Shown: positions 6,162-14,339, counted from the first letter of the stretch. The stretch is 17,581 nucleotides of DNA from Draconibacterium sp. (GCA_027011835.1 JALUZN010000475.1:1-17581), one strand, 5' to 3'. A program made the numbers and translations. Notes: generated by a model not told the origin, from the letters alone.

Positions 6162-8237
6162 ATGACAGAAAACAAAAATAAAGAGAAGAAAAATATTCCA
6201 AATAATCCGTTTGGAAATTTTAATCAAAATAAAAAAGGCGATGGAAAATCGCCTAAATTTAATGCATATTGGATATACGGAATTGTTGCCATTGTTTTTA
6301 TTGTAGCACAGTTTTACGTGAGTAATAGTCGTGGCCCGGTAGAAACTAACTGGAGCAAAGTTAAAAAAACCATGCTTGCCAATAACGACATTGAACGGAT
6401 CGTTGTGGTAAACAATAAACAGGCAAATATTTACATAAAAAAAGACCGCCTGAAAAATTATGAAGAAGAGTTTAAAGATAAATTCTCGAAACCTTCGGAA
6501 ACCGGACCACAGTTTACATTTAATATTGGTTCGGTTGAATCGTTTGAAAGAAATTTAAGCGAAGCACAAGAAAATAGTCCCAATAAAATTGATCCTGAGT
6601 ACAAAGAAGAGCGAAACTGGGCAGGAGAATTACTTTGGTCGATAGGGCCATTCGTTTTAATTATTTTGTTGTGGTGGTGGATATTTAAAAGAATGAGTCG
6701 TGGTGCCGGCGGTGGTGGTGCCGGTGGTATTTTTAATGTTGGCAAATCGCAGGCAAAAGTCTTCGATAAAGATCAAAAAGTGTCGACCAATTTTAAAGAT
6801 GTTGCGGGGCTTGCCGAAGCGAAACAGGAAATTGAGGAAATTGTTGAATTCCTGAAAAGCCCGGAGAAATACACAAAATTGGGAGGCAAAATTCCGAAAG
6901 GAGCACTACTTGTTGGCCCCCCGGGAACAGGAAAAACGCTACTTGCCAAAGCCGTTGCCGGTGAGGCAGATGTTCCTTTTTTCTCCATGTCGGGGTCCGA
7001 TTTTGTTGAGATGTTTGTGGGCGTTGGAGCCTCGCGGGTACGCGACCTCTTTAAACAGGCAAAAGAGAAAGCACCTTGTATTGTATTTATCGACGAGATT
7101 GATGCAATTGGCCGTGCACGTGGCAAGAATCCAAATATGGGCTCGAACGATGAACGCGAAAACACACTGAACCAACTACTTACTGAGATGGACGGGTTCG
7201 ACACAAACAGTGGAGTTATAATTCTGGCTGCAACAAACCGCGCCGACATTCTCGACAGAGCCTTAATGCGCGCCGGTCGTTTCGACAGACAAATTCATGT
7301 TGAATTACCCGATTTAAACGAGCGAAATGCAATTTTTAAAGTACACTTGCGCCCGTTAAAATTAGACAAATCGGTTAAAGTCGATTTTTTAGCAAAACAA
7401 ACTCCCGGTTTCTCGGGTGCCGATATTGCCAATGTTTGTAACGAAGCTGCGTTAATTGCTGCACGAAAATCGAAAGAGTCGATAGGGAAACAAGATTTCC
7501 TCGATGCAGTTGACCGAATAATTGGCGGGCTGGAAAAGAAAAATAAAATAATCTCGCAAGTCGAGAAGAAAACAATTGCCTTCCACGAAGCAGGTCACGC
7601 CACAATAAGCTGGTTGTTAGAACATGCCCACCCACTAGTAAAAGTTACCATTGTCCCACGTGGGAAAGCGCTGGGTGCTGCCTGGTACCTGCCCGAAGAA
7701 CGGTCGATAACAACAAAAGAACAACTATTAGACGAGATGGCATCGGCACTGGGTGGCCGCGCTGCCGAAGAGATTATTTTTAACCGAATTTCGTCGGGAG
7801 CACAAAACGATTTAGAGAAAGTAACCAAACAGGCATACGCCATGGTTACCATTTTCGGGATGAGCGAAAAAGTGGGTAATGTTAGTTACTACGATTCTAC
7901 CGGACAGTCTGACTATTCGTTTACAAAACCGTATAGCGAGAAAACAGCCGAAATAATTGACGAGGAGGTGAAAAAATTGATTGACGGTCAGTATCAACGC
8001 GCCCTCCAAATTTTAAAGGATAATGCCAAAGGGCATATAGAACTGGGAAATCTTCTATTAAAACGAGAAGTTATTTTCAGTGAAGACCTTGAAGAAATTT
8101 TCGGTAAACGGCCGTGGGATACAAAACACGTAATCCCTGAAAACGGTGACGAAAGTTCTGAAAATGAAACCCAAAAACCGGTTGATTTAGAAGACACAAA
8201 ACCGGAAGAAAAAAAAGAAAACGACAGTTTAGCATAA
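6162..8237 (+). CDS. ftsH: ATP-dependent zinc metalloprotease FtsH
   Basis: FtsH is a hexameric membrane AAA+ protease that extracts and degrades misfolded membrane proteins and some regulators. In order: an Asn/Lys-rich cytosolic head of about 35 residues, TM1 (WIYGIVAIVFIVAQFYV), a periplasmic domain of about 100 residues, TM2 (LLWSIGPFVLIILLWWWIF), a glycine-rich linker, and the AAA+ module. That module has Walker A GPPGTGKT at 252-259, Walker B IVFIDEID, and a second region of homology ending RAGRFDRQI. The zinc protease domain carries HEAGH at 475-479 and the third ligand Asp550 in SGAQNDLEK. An acidic tail of about 40 residues ends the protein. All catalytic parts are intact, and 691 aa is normal for the phylum. 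It follows rsfS by nine bases and is immediately followed by the LUD gene. Confidence 0.97.
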   Translation: MTENKNKEKKNIPNNPFGNFNQNKKGDGKSPKFNAYWIYGIVAIVFIVAQFYVSNSRGPVETNWSKVKKTMLANNDIERIVVVNNKQANIYIKKDRLKNYEEEFKDKFSKPSETGPQFTFNIGSVESFERNLSEAQENSPNKIDPEYKEERNWAGELLWSIGPFVLIILLWWWIFKRMSRGAGGGGAGGIFNVGKSQAKVFDKDQKVSTNFKDVAGLAEAKQEIEEIVEFLKSPEKYTKLGGKIPKGALLVGPPGTGKTLLAKAVAGEADVPFFSMSGSDFVEMFVGVGASRVRDLFKQAKEKAPCIVFIDEIDAIGRARGKNPNMGSNDERENTLNQLLTEMDGFDTNSGVIILAATNRADILDRALMRAGRFDRQIHVELPDLNERNAIFKVHLRPLKLDKSVKVDFLAKQTPGFSGADIANVCNEAALIAARKSKESIGKQDFLDAVDRIIGGLEKKNKIISQVEKKTIAFHEAGHATISWLLEHAHPLVKVTIVPRGKALGAAWYLPEERSITTKEQLLDEMASALGGRAAEEIIFNRISSGAQNDLEKVTKQAYAMVTIFGMSEKVGNVSYYDSTGQSDYSFTKPYSEKTAEIIDEEVKKLIDGQYQRALQILKDNAKGHIELGNLLLKREVIFSEDLEEIFGKRPWDTKHVIPENGDESSENETQKPVDLEDTKPEEKKENDSLA

Positions 8238-8852
8238 ATGAGTGAGGCACGGCACGAAATATTGAACCGATTAAAAAACACCGTTCATAATGTGCCGGAA
8301 AAACCCGATTTTATCGCTCCCGTTTACCATCCTGTTCATCAGCCTTTAGAGATTGCCTTTAAAGAAAAGCTGGAGGAGTTAAACGGGAGCGTCTATCTGT
8401 TTGAATCGGAAGAAGCACTTTTTGCCGAATTAAAAACACGCCTTTCAAAATACAATTCAAACAATATCTGTTGTGCAGAAGAAGCCATTCAAAGCCGGTT
8501 AGAAACCACCCAGATTCCTTTTTCGGATTGTAAAAAACTGCCGAAAACCATTGAAGTGGGAATAACGGGCTGCGAGTTTCTAATTGCTCACACCGGTTCG
8601 GCAATGGTAAGTTCTGCTCAAAAAGGTGGTCGGAGATTGTTTGTTTATCCACCACTTCACATTATTATTGCAACAAAAAAACAGATTGTCGATTATCTTG
8701 AAAAAGCATACCTCGGTATTCAAAAAAAATACGCAGACAACCTCCCTTCGCAAATTACATTAATAACCGGGCCAAGTCGTACAGCCGACATCGAAAAAAC
8801 ATTAATTATTGGAGCACACGGTCCCAAAGAGTTGCAGGTCTTTATCTCTTAA
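8238..8852 (+). CDS. LUD-domain (LutC/YkgG-like) protein
   Basis: This 204-residue protein belongs to the LUD (DUF162) family, which includes LutC of lactate oxidation. The recognisable part is the second half, with VGITGCEFLIAHTGSAMV, then RRLFVYPPLHIIIATKKQIV and a terminal ITGPSRTADIEKTLIIGAHGPKELQVFI, the usual LUD C-terminal signature. No signal peptide or membrane segment is seen. No lutA or lutB neighbours are present, so a lactate-utilisation role is not supported here. Its ATG begins on the base after the ftsH stop codon, so translation is probably coupled to ftsH. In related bacteria I would expect a phosphatidate cytidylyltransferase gene (cdsA) to follow (recollection, not checked); here a convergent gene follows instead. 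Biochemical role unknown. Confidence 0.85.
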   Translation: MSEARHEILNRLKNTVHNVPEKPDFIAPVYHPVHQPLEIAFKEKLEELNGSVYLFESEEALFAELKTRLSKYNSNNICCAEEAIQSRLETTQIPFSDCKKLPKTIEVGITGCEFLIAHTGSAMVSSAQKGGRRLFVYPPLHIIIATKKQIVDYLEKAYLGIQKKYADNLPSQITLITGPSRTADIEKTLIIGAHGPKELQVFIS

Positions 8853-8935
8853 TCATCCTGTTGGAATAAACACCACGACAGACGAAAAACACCGTCGTTT
8901 TATATAACAACATTCACTTTTCAGATTTATAGAAG

Positions 8936-10039
8936 TTATATTCTGATAAATATTTTTCTTTTATACATCCAATAGCAAATGTACCACATCATAAACCAAA
9001 TAATTGTATTTTGAATCATATCGGCCGGAAACTGCCCCATCCAACTGAATGCGGCCTGTGTAAACGGATAAATTATAGCACGTAAATATTTAACGCCTTC
9101 TAAATGTGCAAACAGGTAGATAAAAAGAGGATTCATTCCAACAACAGAAAATACAATAACCCACTTTCGCGACTTTTTTATGTCGATTAACCAATAGGAA
9201 AAGGCAAGCGCCAACAGTGCCCAACCGCCACTAACAATAACAAACGACGTGGTTGCAATGCGCTTAATAATTGGCGTAATCGGGTCTAAACCGTATCCCA
9301 CAACAACTGCGGCAAATCCGGCAATTGCCAGAATTTTAACTTTTTTCATTGGCGATTTGTCGCTCATTAGCAGCATTCCGGCCATGGCTCCCCAAATGGT
9401 ATGCGCAGTAGTTGGAATGGCATTAAACGAAACCCAGTGCCCCGAAAGATTTTCTCCTCCATATTGTAAATCGAGCCAGGTACCAAAATTTTCGTTGGGC
9501 ACAAACGGATGGTTAAATCCTTCGACCCAAAACGACCTGTAAATTATTTCGGTAAGAATTAACAAGCCAAACGAAACAATTAGCTGAACTGATGGTTTCT
9601 GACGAATAACCAGAAATGTTATAAAATAGGTAACCGAAAGTTGTGCCAGCACATTTTGAAACTGAAACTCGATTTTACCCGGCACAATACAATAAAGTGC
9701 CCAACCAATTACAAGAAGTAAAGCCGAACGCTTTAAAGCGTGTTTGCGCAAAAGCTGATAGCTGTCGCCGCGTTCAGTACGTTTGGCAAACGAAAACGGC
9801 ATAGCAACTCCCACAATAAACATAAAAAAAGGCTGTATTAAATCCCAAAAATGAAGCCCGTGCCAGGGGTGGTGATGAAACTGCGTTCCTATGGCATGAA
9901 TAATAGGGTTATCGACAGCTGCTAAATTCGAAAATAACCCGGTAAATTCGCCCACCAGCAAAAGCATTGTTAATCCTCTAAAAAAGTCGAGCGATAAAAG
10001 TCGTTTGTCGGGTGTTAACGAAACATTTGTATCAGACAT
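8936..10039 (-). CDS. NagX/HGSNAT-like membrane acyltransferase (DUF5009)
   Basis: A 367-residue polytopic membrane protein with about ten hydrophobic helices. It resembles bacterial relatives of human heparan-alpha-glucosaminide N-acetyltransferase, which moves an acetyl group across the membrane to a glucosamine end. The N terminus has the family opening RLLSLDFFRGLTMLLL (13-28). The block HHPWHGLHFWDLIQPFFMF (56-74) aligns with the segment around the catalytic His269 of the human enzyme, making His56 the likely counterpart. GMNPLFIYLFAHLEG near the C terminus is also typical. In amino-sugar loci such proteins are called NagX. The GlcNAc operon lies about 3 kb away on the other strand, which makes an amino-sugar role attractive but unproven. 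The region between its start and the next gene holds no full-consensus -7 box. Confidence 0.82.
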   Translation of the reverse strand: MSDTNVSLTPDKRLLSLDFFRGLTMLLLVGEFTGLFSNLAAVDNPIIHAIGTQFHHHPWHGLHFWDLIQPFFMFIVGVAMPFSFAKRTERGDSYQLLRKHALKRSALLLVIGWALYCIVPGKIEFQFQNVLAQLSVTYFITFLVIRQKPSVQLIVSFGLLILTEIIYRSFWVEGFNHPFVPNENFGTWLDLQYGGENLSGHWVSFNAIPTTAHTIWGAMAGMLLMSDKSPMKKVKILAIAGFAAVVVGYGLDPITPIIKRIATTSFVIVSGGWALLALAFSYWLIDIKKSRKWVIVFSVVGMNPLFIYLFAHLEGVKYLRAIIYPFTQAAFSWMGQFPADMIQNTIIWFMMWYICYWMYKRKIFIRI

Positions 10040-10211
10040 AATAAGTATGGTTTAAGTTTTAAAGAGTTTAAACTTATTAATAAATTTAAAAATAAGGAAA
10101 CTATTCCAAAAAGATTTAAATTCTACTTCCGTTTAATTAATTCCGAAGGTGCGATATTGTATTCCCTTTTTGCAACAAAAAAGCAGTAAAATTATAATTA
10201 AGGAGCATAAA

Positions 10212-10233
10212 AAAAGGGCGATAACGCCCTTTT
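10212..10233 (-). terminator. Intrinsic terminator of the LolA-like gene
   Basis: AAAAGGGCG (10212-10220) pairs with CGCCCTTTT (10225-10233) around ATAA. On the minus strand the GC stem is followed by an uninterrupted T-run and lies about 20 bases after the stop codon of the LolA-like gene. The rest of the 214-base gap (10040-10253) is AT-rich and shows no gene. Confidence 0.85.
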
Positions 10234-10253
10234 AAATTTTTATTTCTCTTGAA

Positions 10254-10970
10254 CTATTTTACCGGTTTTTTAAATATTGCATCATCGAAATCGACATTTA
10301 ACTTTACATCTTCCATTGTAACAACTGCTTTTCCCATTGGCGATTGCGACTCGATTTTCATGGCCATTGTAACTCCATCAACAGTTTTATAATCCATCAT
10401 ATTTTGGGTTATATCAACACTTTGTCCGTTAGCTTTCACTGTTGCTTTTACTTTGGTAATTAAATAGGTATCGGCATCAATAAAGTAAGTTTTTAAATTG
10501 CCGTCTTTTGTTGTTAACTTCAGTTTATATGCCGGTTTGCCATCTAGGTTAACCTTTCCAATAAACTCAATCGAGTGGCCTTTCTTTTTGTAGTTATACA
10601 ATTCACCTTCCATATCGGCCTGGTCGATTGCATCTTTTAACTGTGTACCCGATAAATCTTGCGGGTCGGGACTTACCCACGGAGCAATCATCCAGCCTTT
10701 TTCCCCATCGTAAGCCTGAATCATTTTTTGCCCCTGCATCTCCATTTCCATTCTAAATTTATTGGGTTTTTTAATTTTCATAATCATAGGCAATTCCATT
10801 CCCATTTGGCTAATTTTTGCAGTTATCTGAAAAGAAGAAGCATTAGCAAGTGTTTCGAGTCCGGTTGCTTTAATATATTTCGCTAGCACATCGTCGAGCG
10901 ATTGTGCCTGTACAAAACCGGTTAAACCAAGAATAAAAAGTGCGAGGGTAGTTACAATTAATTTTTTCAT
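10254..10970 (-). CDS. Exported LolA-like (lipoprotein-sorting family) protein
   Basis: A 238-residue exported protein with a clear signal peptide: MKK, a hydrophobic core (LIVTTLALFILGLTGF) and VQA-Q at the cleavage point near residue 22. No lipobox cysteine is present, so it should be soluble in the periplasm. The mature part is rich in short beta strands and lysine. It has the LolA-family pattern of an early KYIKATG helix, then KKPNKFRMEMEMQGQKMIQAYDG, a GWMI strand and, later, AYKLKLTTKDGNLKTYFIDADTYLI. The fold in this family is a half-barrel that binds lipid chains. Many Bacteroidota carry extra LolA-like proteins of unknown cargo, so I do not claim it is the main lipoprotein carrier. 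It is monocistronic, with its own terminator and a possible promoter. Confidence 0.7.
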   Translation of the reverse strand: MKKLIVTTLALFILGLTGFVQAQSLDDVLAKYIKATGLETLANASSFQITAKISQMGMELPMIMKIKKPNKFRMEMEMQGQKMIQAYDGEKGWMIAPWVSPDPQDLSGTQLKDAIDQADMEGELYNYKKKGHSIEFIGKVNLDGKPAYKLKLTTKDGNLKTYFIDADTYLITKVKATVKANGQSVDITQNMMDYKTVDGVTMAMKIESQSPMGKAVVTMEDVKLNVDFDDAIFKKPVK

Positions 10971-11021
10971 TTGGATTGTTTTTTAAATTGATTAATATAT
11001 TAATGGTATTCATTACGGCAG

Positions 11022-11054
11022 AAAAGTTACAACTTCCACTTTAATTTGAAACAA
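11022..11054 (-). promoter_or_regulatory. Possible promoter of the LolA-like gene
   Basis: The minus strand has TTG at 11054-11052, a 22-base spacer and TAACTTTT at 11029-11022. The latter matches seven of eight bases of TAnnTTTG. Initiation near 11014 would leave a leader of roughly 44 bases. An AT-rich palindrome, ATTAATATATTAAT (10991-11004), lies in that leader. Confidence 0.35.
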
Positions 11055-11058
11055 TAAT

Positions 11059-11733
11059 TTAGAAATAAATTTCGGCAATAATTTTTTCGAACGGTACTCC
11101 CCGGTCAATCAGCAGATCGCGCACCTCAACAACCATTGCAGGGTTTCCGCACAAATAGTATTTTACAGCGGGCAGCTCGTGTACCGCATCAATATAATCG
11201 GTTACACGTTGTTGCCTAATGTCGCACGACGATTCGCGCGAACAGCAACGAATATAATTTTCGCCCAACAACCACTCCAAATCGTCTTCAAAATAAAACT
11301 GATTTAAATAGCGTGCTCCATGAATCAGCGTTTTGTTTTTTGTTAACCCCGACTGAATCATACTGTAAAACGGAGCAATTCCTGTTCCGGTTGAGATAAA
11401 CCACGCTTTCTCTTCGGTACCAATAAAACGTCCGTAAGGTTCCGAAACCAAAATTGTTTCGCCCGGAATCATTCCCGAAAGCTTTGGAGTTAAAAATCCA
11501 TCTTCCTTTACACTGAATAAAATACGAACTTCACGTTCCTTGTTTCCACTGCAGATACTATAAATACGAGGCGGGTGCTCTTTATCAACCGCTATTTTAA
11601 TTGCCTGACCCGGCAAAAAATCGAAAGTTCGGTTAAAAGAGATGACATGAACTCCCGGAGAAATTTCTTCGTTATTGGTTAAAACAACTTCGAATAGTTC
11701 CGAACCGCTTTTTTCGCTCTGTTTTTTTTTCAT
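11059..11733 (-). CDS. Ferredoxin--NADP+ reductase-like flavoprotein
   Basis: A cytoplasmic 224-residue oxidoreductase of the FNR superfamily, which passes electrons between NAD(P)H and a one-electron carrier through FAD. The FAD-binding barrel has PGQ (41-43) and the signature RIYSICS (56-62; the family pattern is RxYS). The nucleotide-binding half has GTGIAPF (116-122) for the pyrophosphate and YYLCGNPAMV, the usual CG motif, near 193-202. It ends in an aromatic AEIYF, as many reductases do. There is no 2Fe-2S, FMN or globin domain, so it needs a separate partner such as ferredoxin or flavodoxin, and none is encoded nearby. It follows the PHP gene by 83 bases on the same strand and may be co-transcribed. 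The partner is unknown. Confidence 0.85.
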   Translation of the reverse strand: MKKKQSEKSGSELFEVVLTNNEEISPGVHVISFNRTFDFLPGQAIKIAVDKEHPPRIYSICSGNKEREVRILFSVKEDGFLTPKLSGMIPGETILVSEPYGRFIGTEEKAWFISTGTGIAPFYSMIQSGLTKNKTLIHGARYLNQFYFEDDLEWLLGENYIRCCSRESSCDIRQQRVTDYIDAVHELPAVKYYLCGNPAMVVEVRDLLIDRGVPFEKIIAEIYF

Positions 11734-11816
11734 GAAATATTTTTCTGTTTCAGGAAGAAAGGATATTATAGTTAATCCATTCAGTTTTTTTTGGTTGAGA
11801 ATATATGAACTATTTA

Positions 11817-12917
11817 TTATTTGTTCCGGAACGAGAATGTTACCACAAGATTTTCGTCCGATGCAGTTTTCAAATTCTTAACTTCGTAATAAACATCCAG
11901 TTTTTTCATATTATCAACTTCATCCGAATTACCCGAAATCTCGATGGTAGTAATGTAATGTGCTTTCAACGTAACTTTCTTCGAAATATCGAATCCCACT
12001 CCGGGCTGTACAAGTTCCAGCTCATAATCGATATCGGAGTTGTTTTTAATACTGATTGATTTGCTTGTCCGGTTTTTAATATGAAGTGGTGAATTGTCGA
12101 ATTCCAACGAAGCAAAAAACAGCGGCTCGAGATAGACCGACTCTCCCACCAGCGTATTATCGAAATATACTGCCGTCCGCCTGCTAAACAATGCCTCCTT
12201 AATTCCTCCTGCAGTGCGACTTCGTGCAAAAACCAATGTCATTGGCCGGTGTGCTCCCTTAAACTTTATCGGACTGTGAATGTCGGTATTTCCAAGCATT
12301 GTAAGCTTTTTCTCGTTTGCCCAATCCACTGCCTCGGGATAATACGATGTTGTGTTATAAACTTCAATTCCATGCAATAAGTCGCTCTTTAACAAACGTG
12401 TGTGCATATCCCACCAGCGCATTGTATCGGGTTGCTGCACTTTCCATCCCGGATGATTCCAAAAAATAAATGCACCCTGATTGCGCGCCTCTTTCAACAC
12501 ATCCATAACACTATCACGCTCCAGTAAATTGGTATTGGTAATAAACAGAACATTCAAATGACCGGGAGGCATATCGCGTGTAACTTCAGCACCTTTTATT
12601 AAAATAATTCCCATCTCTTCCGAAAGTGGTTTTGCTATTTCGTACGAACGGTTATGGTCGGCACTAATGTCTTTCGAATGTGGGCGATATTCAATATGAT
12701 CGGTTATTGCAATGGCATCTAATCCTTCGTTCCACGCCTCTTTTACACGAACAGTCGGCCAAACTGTTCCGTCGGAAAAAACGGTGTGCATATGAAAATC
12801 GCACTTTAATGTTTTGTAACCCGGAATATCGGGAATATTAATAACCTTATGCGATTGAGCATTTGTTATTTGAAAAAGAATCAGAATCAGAAATAACAGC
12901 GAAACCTTTCTTGTCAT
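11817..12917 (-). CDS. Secreted PHP-domain phosphodiesterase (Sb-PDE-like)
   Basis: A 366-residue metal-dependent hydrolase of the PHP superfamily, exported by an N-terminal signal peptide (LLFLILILF core, TNA-Q near residue 20). The full trinuclear metal set is visible: His42 and His44 (HMH), Asp73-His74 (TDH), Glu111 (GAEVT), His120 (GHLN), His155 (NHPG) and Asp212/His214 (NTDIH). Residues from about 270 on form a separate beta-rich domain without catalytic motifs. This two-part, secreted arrangement fits the group named after the Sphingobium phosphodiesterase Sb-PDE, which cleaves organophosphate diesters; that subgroup call is from memory of the family. The natural substrate here is unknown. 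It is divergent from the amino-sugar operon, and a perfect palindrome sits directly before its start codon. Confidence 0.83.
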   Translation of the reverse strand: MTRKVSLLFLILILFQITNAQSHKVINIPDIPGYKTLKCDFHMHTVFSDGTVWPTVRVKEAWNEGLDAIAITDHIEYRPHSKDISADHNRSYEIAKPLSEEMGIILIKGAEVTRDMPPGHLNVLFITNTNLLERDSVMDVLKEARNQGAFIFWNHPGWKVQQPDTMRWWDMHTRLLKSDLLHGIEVYNTTSYYPEAVDWANEKKLTMLGNTDIHSPIKFKGAHRPMTLVFARSRTAGGIKEALFSRRTAVYFDNTLVGESVYLEPLFFASLEFDNSPLHIKNRTSKSISIKNNSDIDYELELVQPGVGFDISKKVTLKAHYITTIEISGNSDEVDNMKKLDVYYEVKNLKTASDENLVVTFSFRNK

Positions 12918-12927
12918 AGTGTGGAGC

Positions 12928-12941
12928 TTTAATCGATTAAA
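12928..12941. promoter_or_regulatory. 14-bp perfect palindrome upstream of the PHP gene
   Basis: TTTAATCGATTAAA is its own reverse complement and begins ten bases before the PHP gene's ATG. It lies in the divergent control region shared with the ROK operon. Its half-site TTTAATC also occurs in the inverted repeat before the ROK gene. AT-rich DNA gives palindromes by chance, so this is a candidate operator only. Confidence 0.35.
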
Positions 12942-13094
12942 ACTTATAATTTATAAATATCAAGTTTTTTATTGAATAAATAAAAAATATAGATAAAGTA
13001 TTTAAGAATTGTAAATGAATGGTTAAGTTTAACGAAACTATTCGATTCTTTTTAATTTTTTTAAAAAGGGACTTGTGCGATCTATTAATTATTT

Positions 13095-13113
13095 TAATCT
13101 TTGTTAAAGATTA
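13095..13113 (+). promoter_or_regulatory. Inverted repeat directly before the ROK regulator start (candidate operator)
   Basis: TAATCTTT-GTT-AAAGATTA is a perfect 8-bp inverted repeat ending one base before the ATG. It overlaps a near-consensus -7 box (TAATCTTTG, one base too many between TA and TTTG). As DNA it could be the site where the ROK repressor controls its own operon; as RNA it would be a weak hairpin next to the start codon. Confidence 0.5.
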
Positions 13114-13114
13114 T

Positions 13115-14335
13115 ATGGAAAATCTTTTTAAAAATAGTGGGCTTCAAAGCGAGGCAGTTGAATTAAAAAAGCGAGGGCATCAGAAACGCATTTTACGTGC
13201 CATCTATTTTAATGGTCCGCTATCGAACTCCGAGTTATCGAAACAGATTAAACTCAGTACTCCGAAAATTAACAGTCTTTTACTTGAATTAATTGAAAAC
13301 GGTCTGATTGAAGATTTAGGCCGGGGAAATTCAAGCGGTGGCAGACGGCCAAATATATATGGGATTGTTAAAAATAGTTTTTACGTTATAGGAATTACGA
13401 TTAATGTTCACCGTACCATTATTTCTGTTTTTAACAGCAGCAATATCGATATTAGCGGCCCGCAATACTTTCCAATAAAGATGCAATCCGACCTGAATAT
13501 TTTTAATCGGGTAAATGAAAAGATGATTGAGGTGCTGAGAAAGTTCAATATTTCGCGCCAAAAAGTTTTAGTGATTGGAATTGAAATTCCCGGATTAATA
13601 AATCGGAAAGAAGGTATCAGCAAAACCTATTTCCCCGAAGTTCCCAATTTATCGGAAAAACTAAGAGCAATTTTTGGTATTCCGGTTTTTTTCGAACACG
13701 ACACAAAAATCAGAACCTTTGCCGAACAACATTTCGGGCTGGCTAAAGAGAAAAAAAATGTTCTTATGCTTCAGGCCGACTGGGGCCTCGGACTTGGAAT
13801 TGTAATCGACAAAAAACTTTACATCGGAGAATCGGGCTATTCGGGCGAGTTCGGACACTTACCAATTGTCGACAACGGAGTGCTTTGTTCGTGTGGAAAA
13901 CAGGGCTGTTTAGAAACAATTGTATCGGCAAATGCCATTGCACGAATGGCGCGTGAGGGTATTGAAAACGGGAACTCATCGTTAATTAAAAGCCTCGTAA
14001 ACAACGACCTTAGTAAGATTGAGATTTCAGTTGTTATTCAGGCAGCTAATTCGGGCGACCAGTTTGCTATCTCCATTTTCAACAATGTGGGACACTGGCT
14101 GGGGCGTGGAATTGCTTATTTACTACAAATTTTCAACCCCGAGTTAATTATTATTGGTGGGCGGGTTGCCGATGCAAACCAGTTTATTTTAACGCCAATA
14201 CAACAAGCCATTCAAACCTACAGTAACCGCGATATTAGCAATAACACAGAAATAAAAATTTCGGAGTTGGGATTAAAAGCAGGCCCCATTGGAATTGCAG
14301 CTTACGCTCTTGAAAAATTATTATTAGAAAAATAA
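13115..14335 (+). CDS. ROK-family transcriptional regulator (NagC-like)
   Basis: A 406-residue DNA-binding regulator of the NagC/Mlc type, probably responding to an amino-sugar or its phosphate. A winged helix-turn-helix occupies about residues 18-80 (KRILRAIYFNGPLSNSELSK, then STPKINSLLLELIENGLIE). The ROK sugar-binding fold follows: IGIEIPGLIN, EHDT, GEFGH (244-248), and the zinc site His248 with Cys258, Cys260 and Cys265 in CSCGKQGC. The kinase ATP motif DxGxT is missing (GITINVHRT in its place), so it is a regulator and not a sugar kinase. I chose the ATG at 13115; the frame is open up to 13019, but those 32 extra residues are unlike the family and would span the inverted repeat. Only four bases separate it from the fusion gene, so it heads the operon and probably controls it. 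Confidence 0.9.
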   Translation: MENLFKNSGLQSEAVELKKRGHQKRILRAIYFNGPLSNSELSKQIKLSTPKINSLLLELIENGLIEDLGRGNSSGGRRPNIYGIVKNSFYVIGITINVHRTIISVFNSSNIDISGPQYFPIKMQSDLNIFNRVNEKMIEVLRKFNISRQKVLVIGIEIPGLINRKEGISKTYFPEVPNLSEKLRAIFGIPVFFEHDTKIRTFAEQHFGLAKEKKNVLMLQADWGLGLGIVIDKKLYIGESGYSGEFGHLPIVDNGVLCSCGKQGCLETIVSANAIARMAREGIENGNSSLIKSLVNNDLSKIEISVVIQAANSGDQFAISIFNNVGHWLGRGIAYLLQIFNPELIIIGGRVADANQFILTPIQQAIQTYSNRDISNNTEIKISELGLKAGPIGIAAYALEKLLLEK

Positions 14336-14339
14336 AACA

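Noticed and set aside
6773..7249. 158-codon open frame on the minus strand
   Set aside because: It is antisense to the Walker A/B region of ftsH, a highly conserved coding stretch, and has no motif of its own.
8875..8898. Terminator hairpin after the LUD gene
   Set aside because: The stem is only four or five base pairs (ACGAC/GTCGT or GACG/CGTC) with a large or unstable loop. The following T-run is short, so it was not listed.
10991..11004. Palindrome ATTAATATATTAAT upstream of the LolA-like gene
   Set aside because: It is pure A/T and has low information content, so there is no support for an operator beyond symmetry.
13019..13114. In-frame N-terminal extension of the ROK regulator from an upstream ATG
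   Set aside because: The 32 added residues are hydrophobic and unlike the family, and the extension would translate the inverted repeat that looks like an operator. The start at 13115 gives a normal length.
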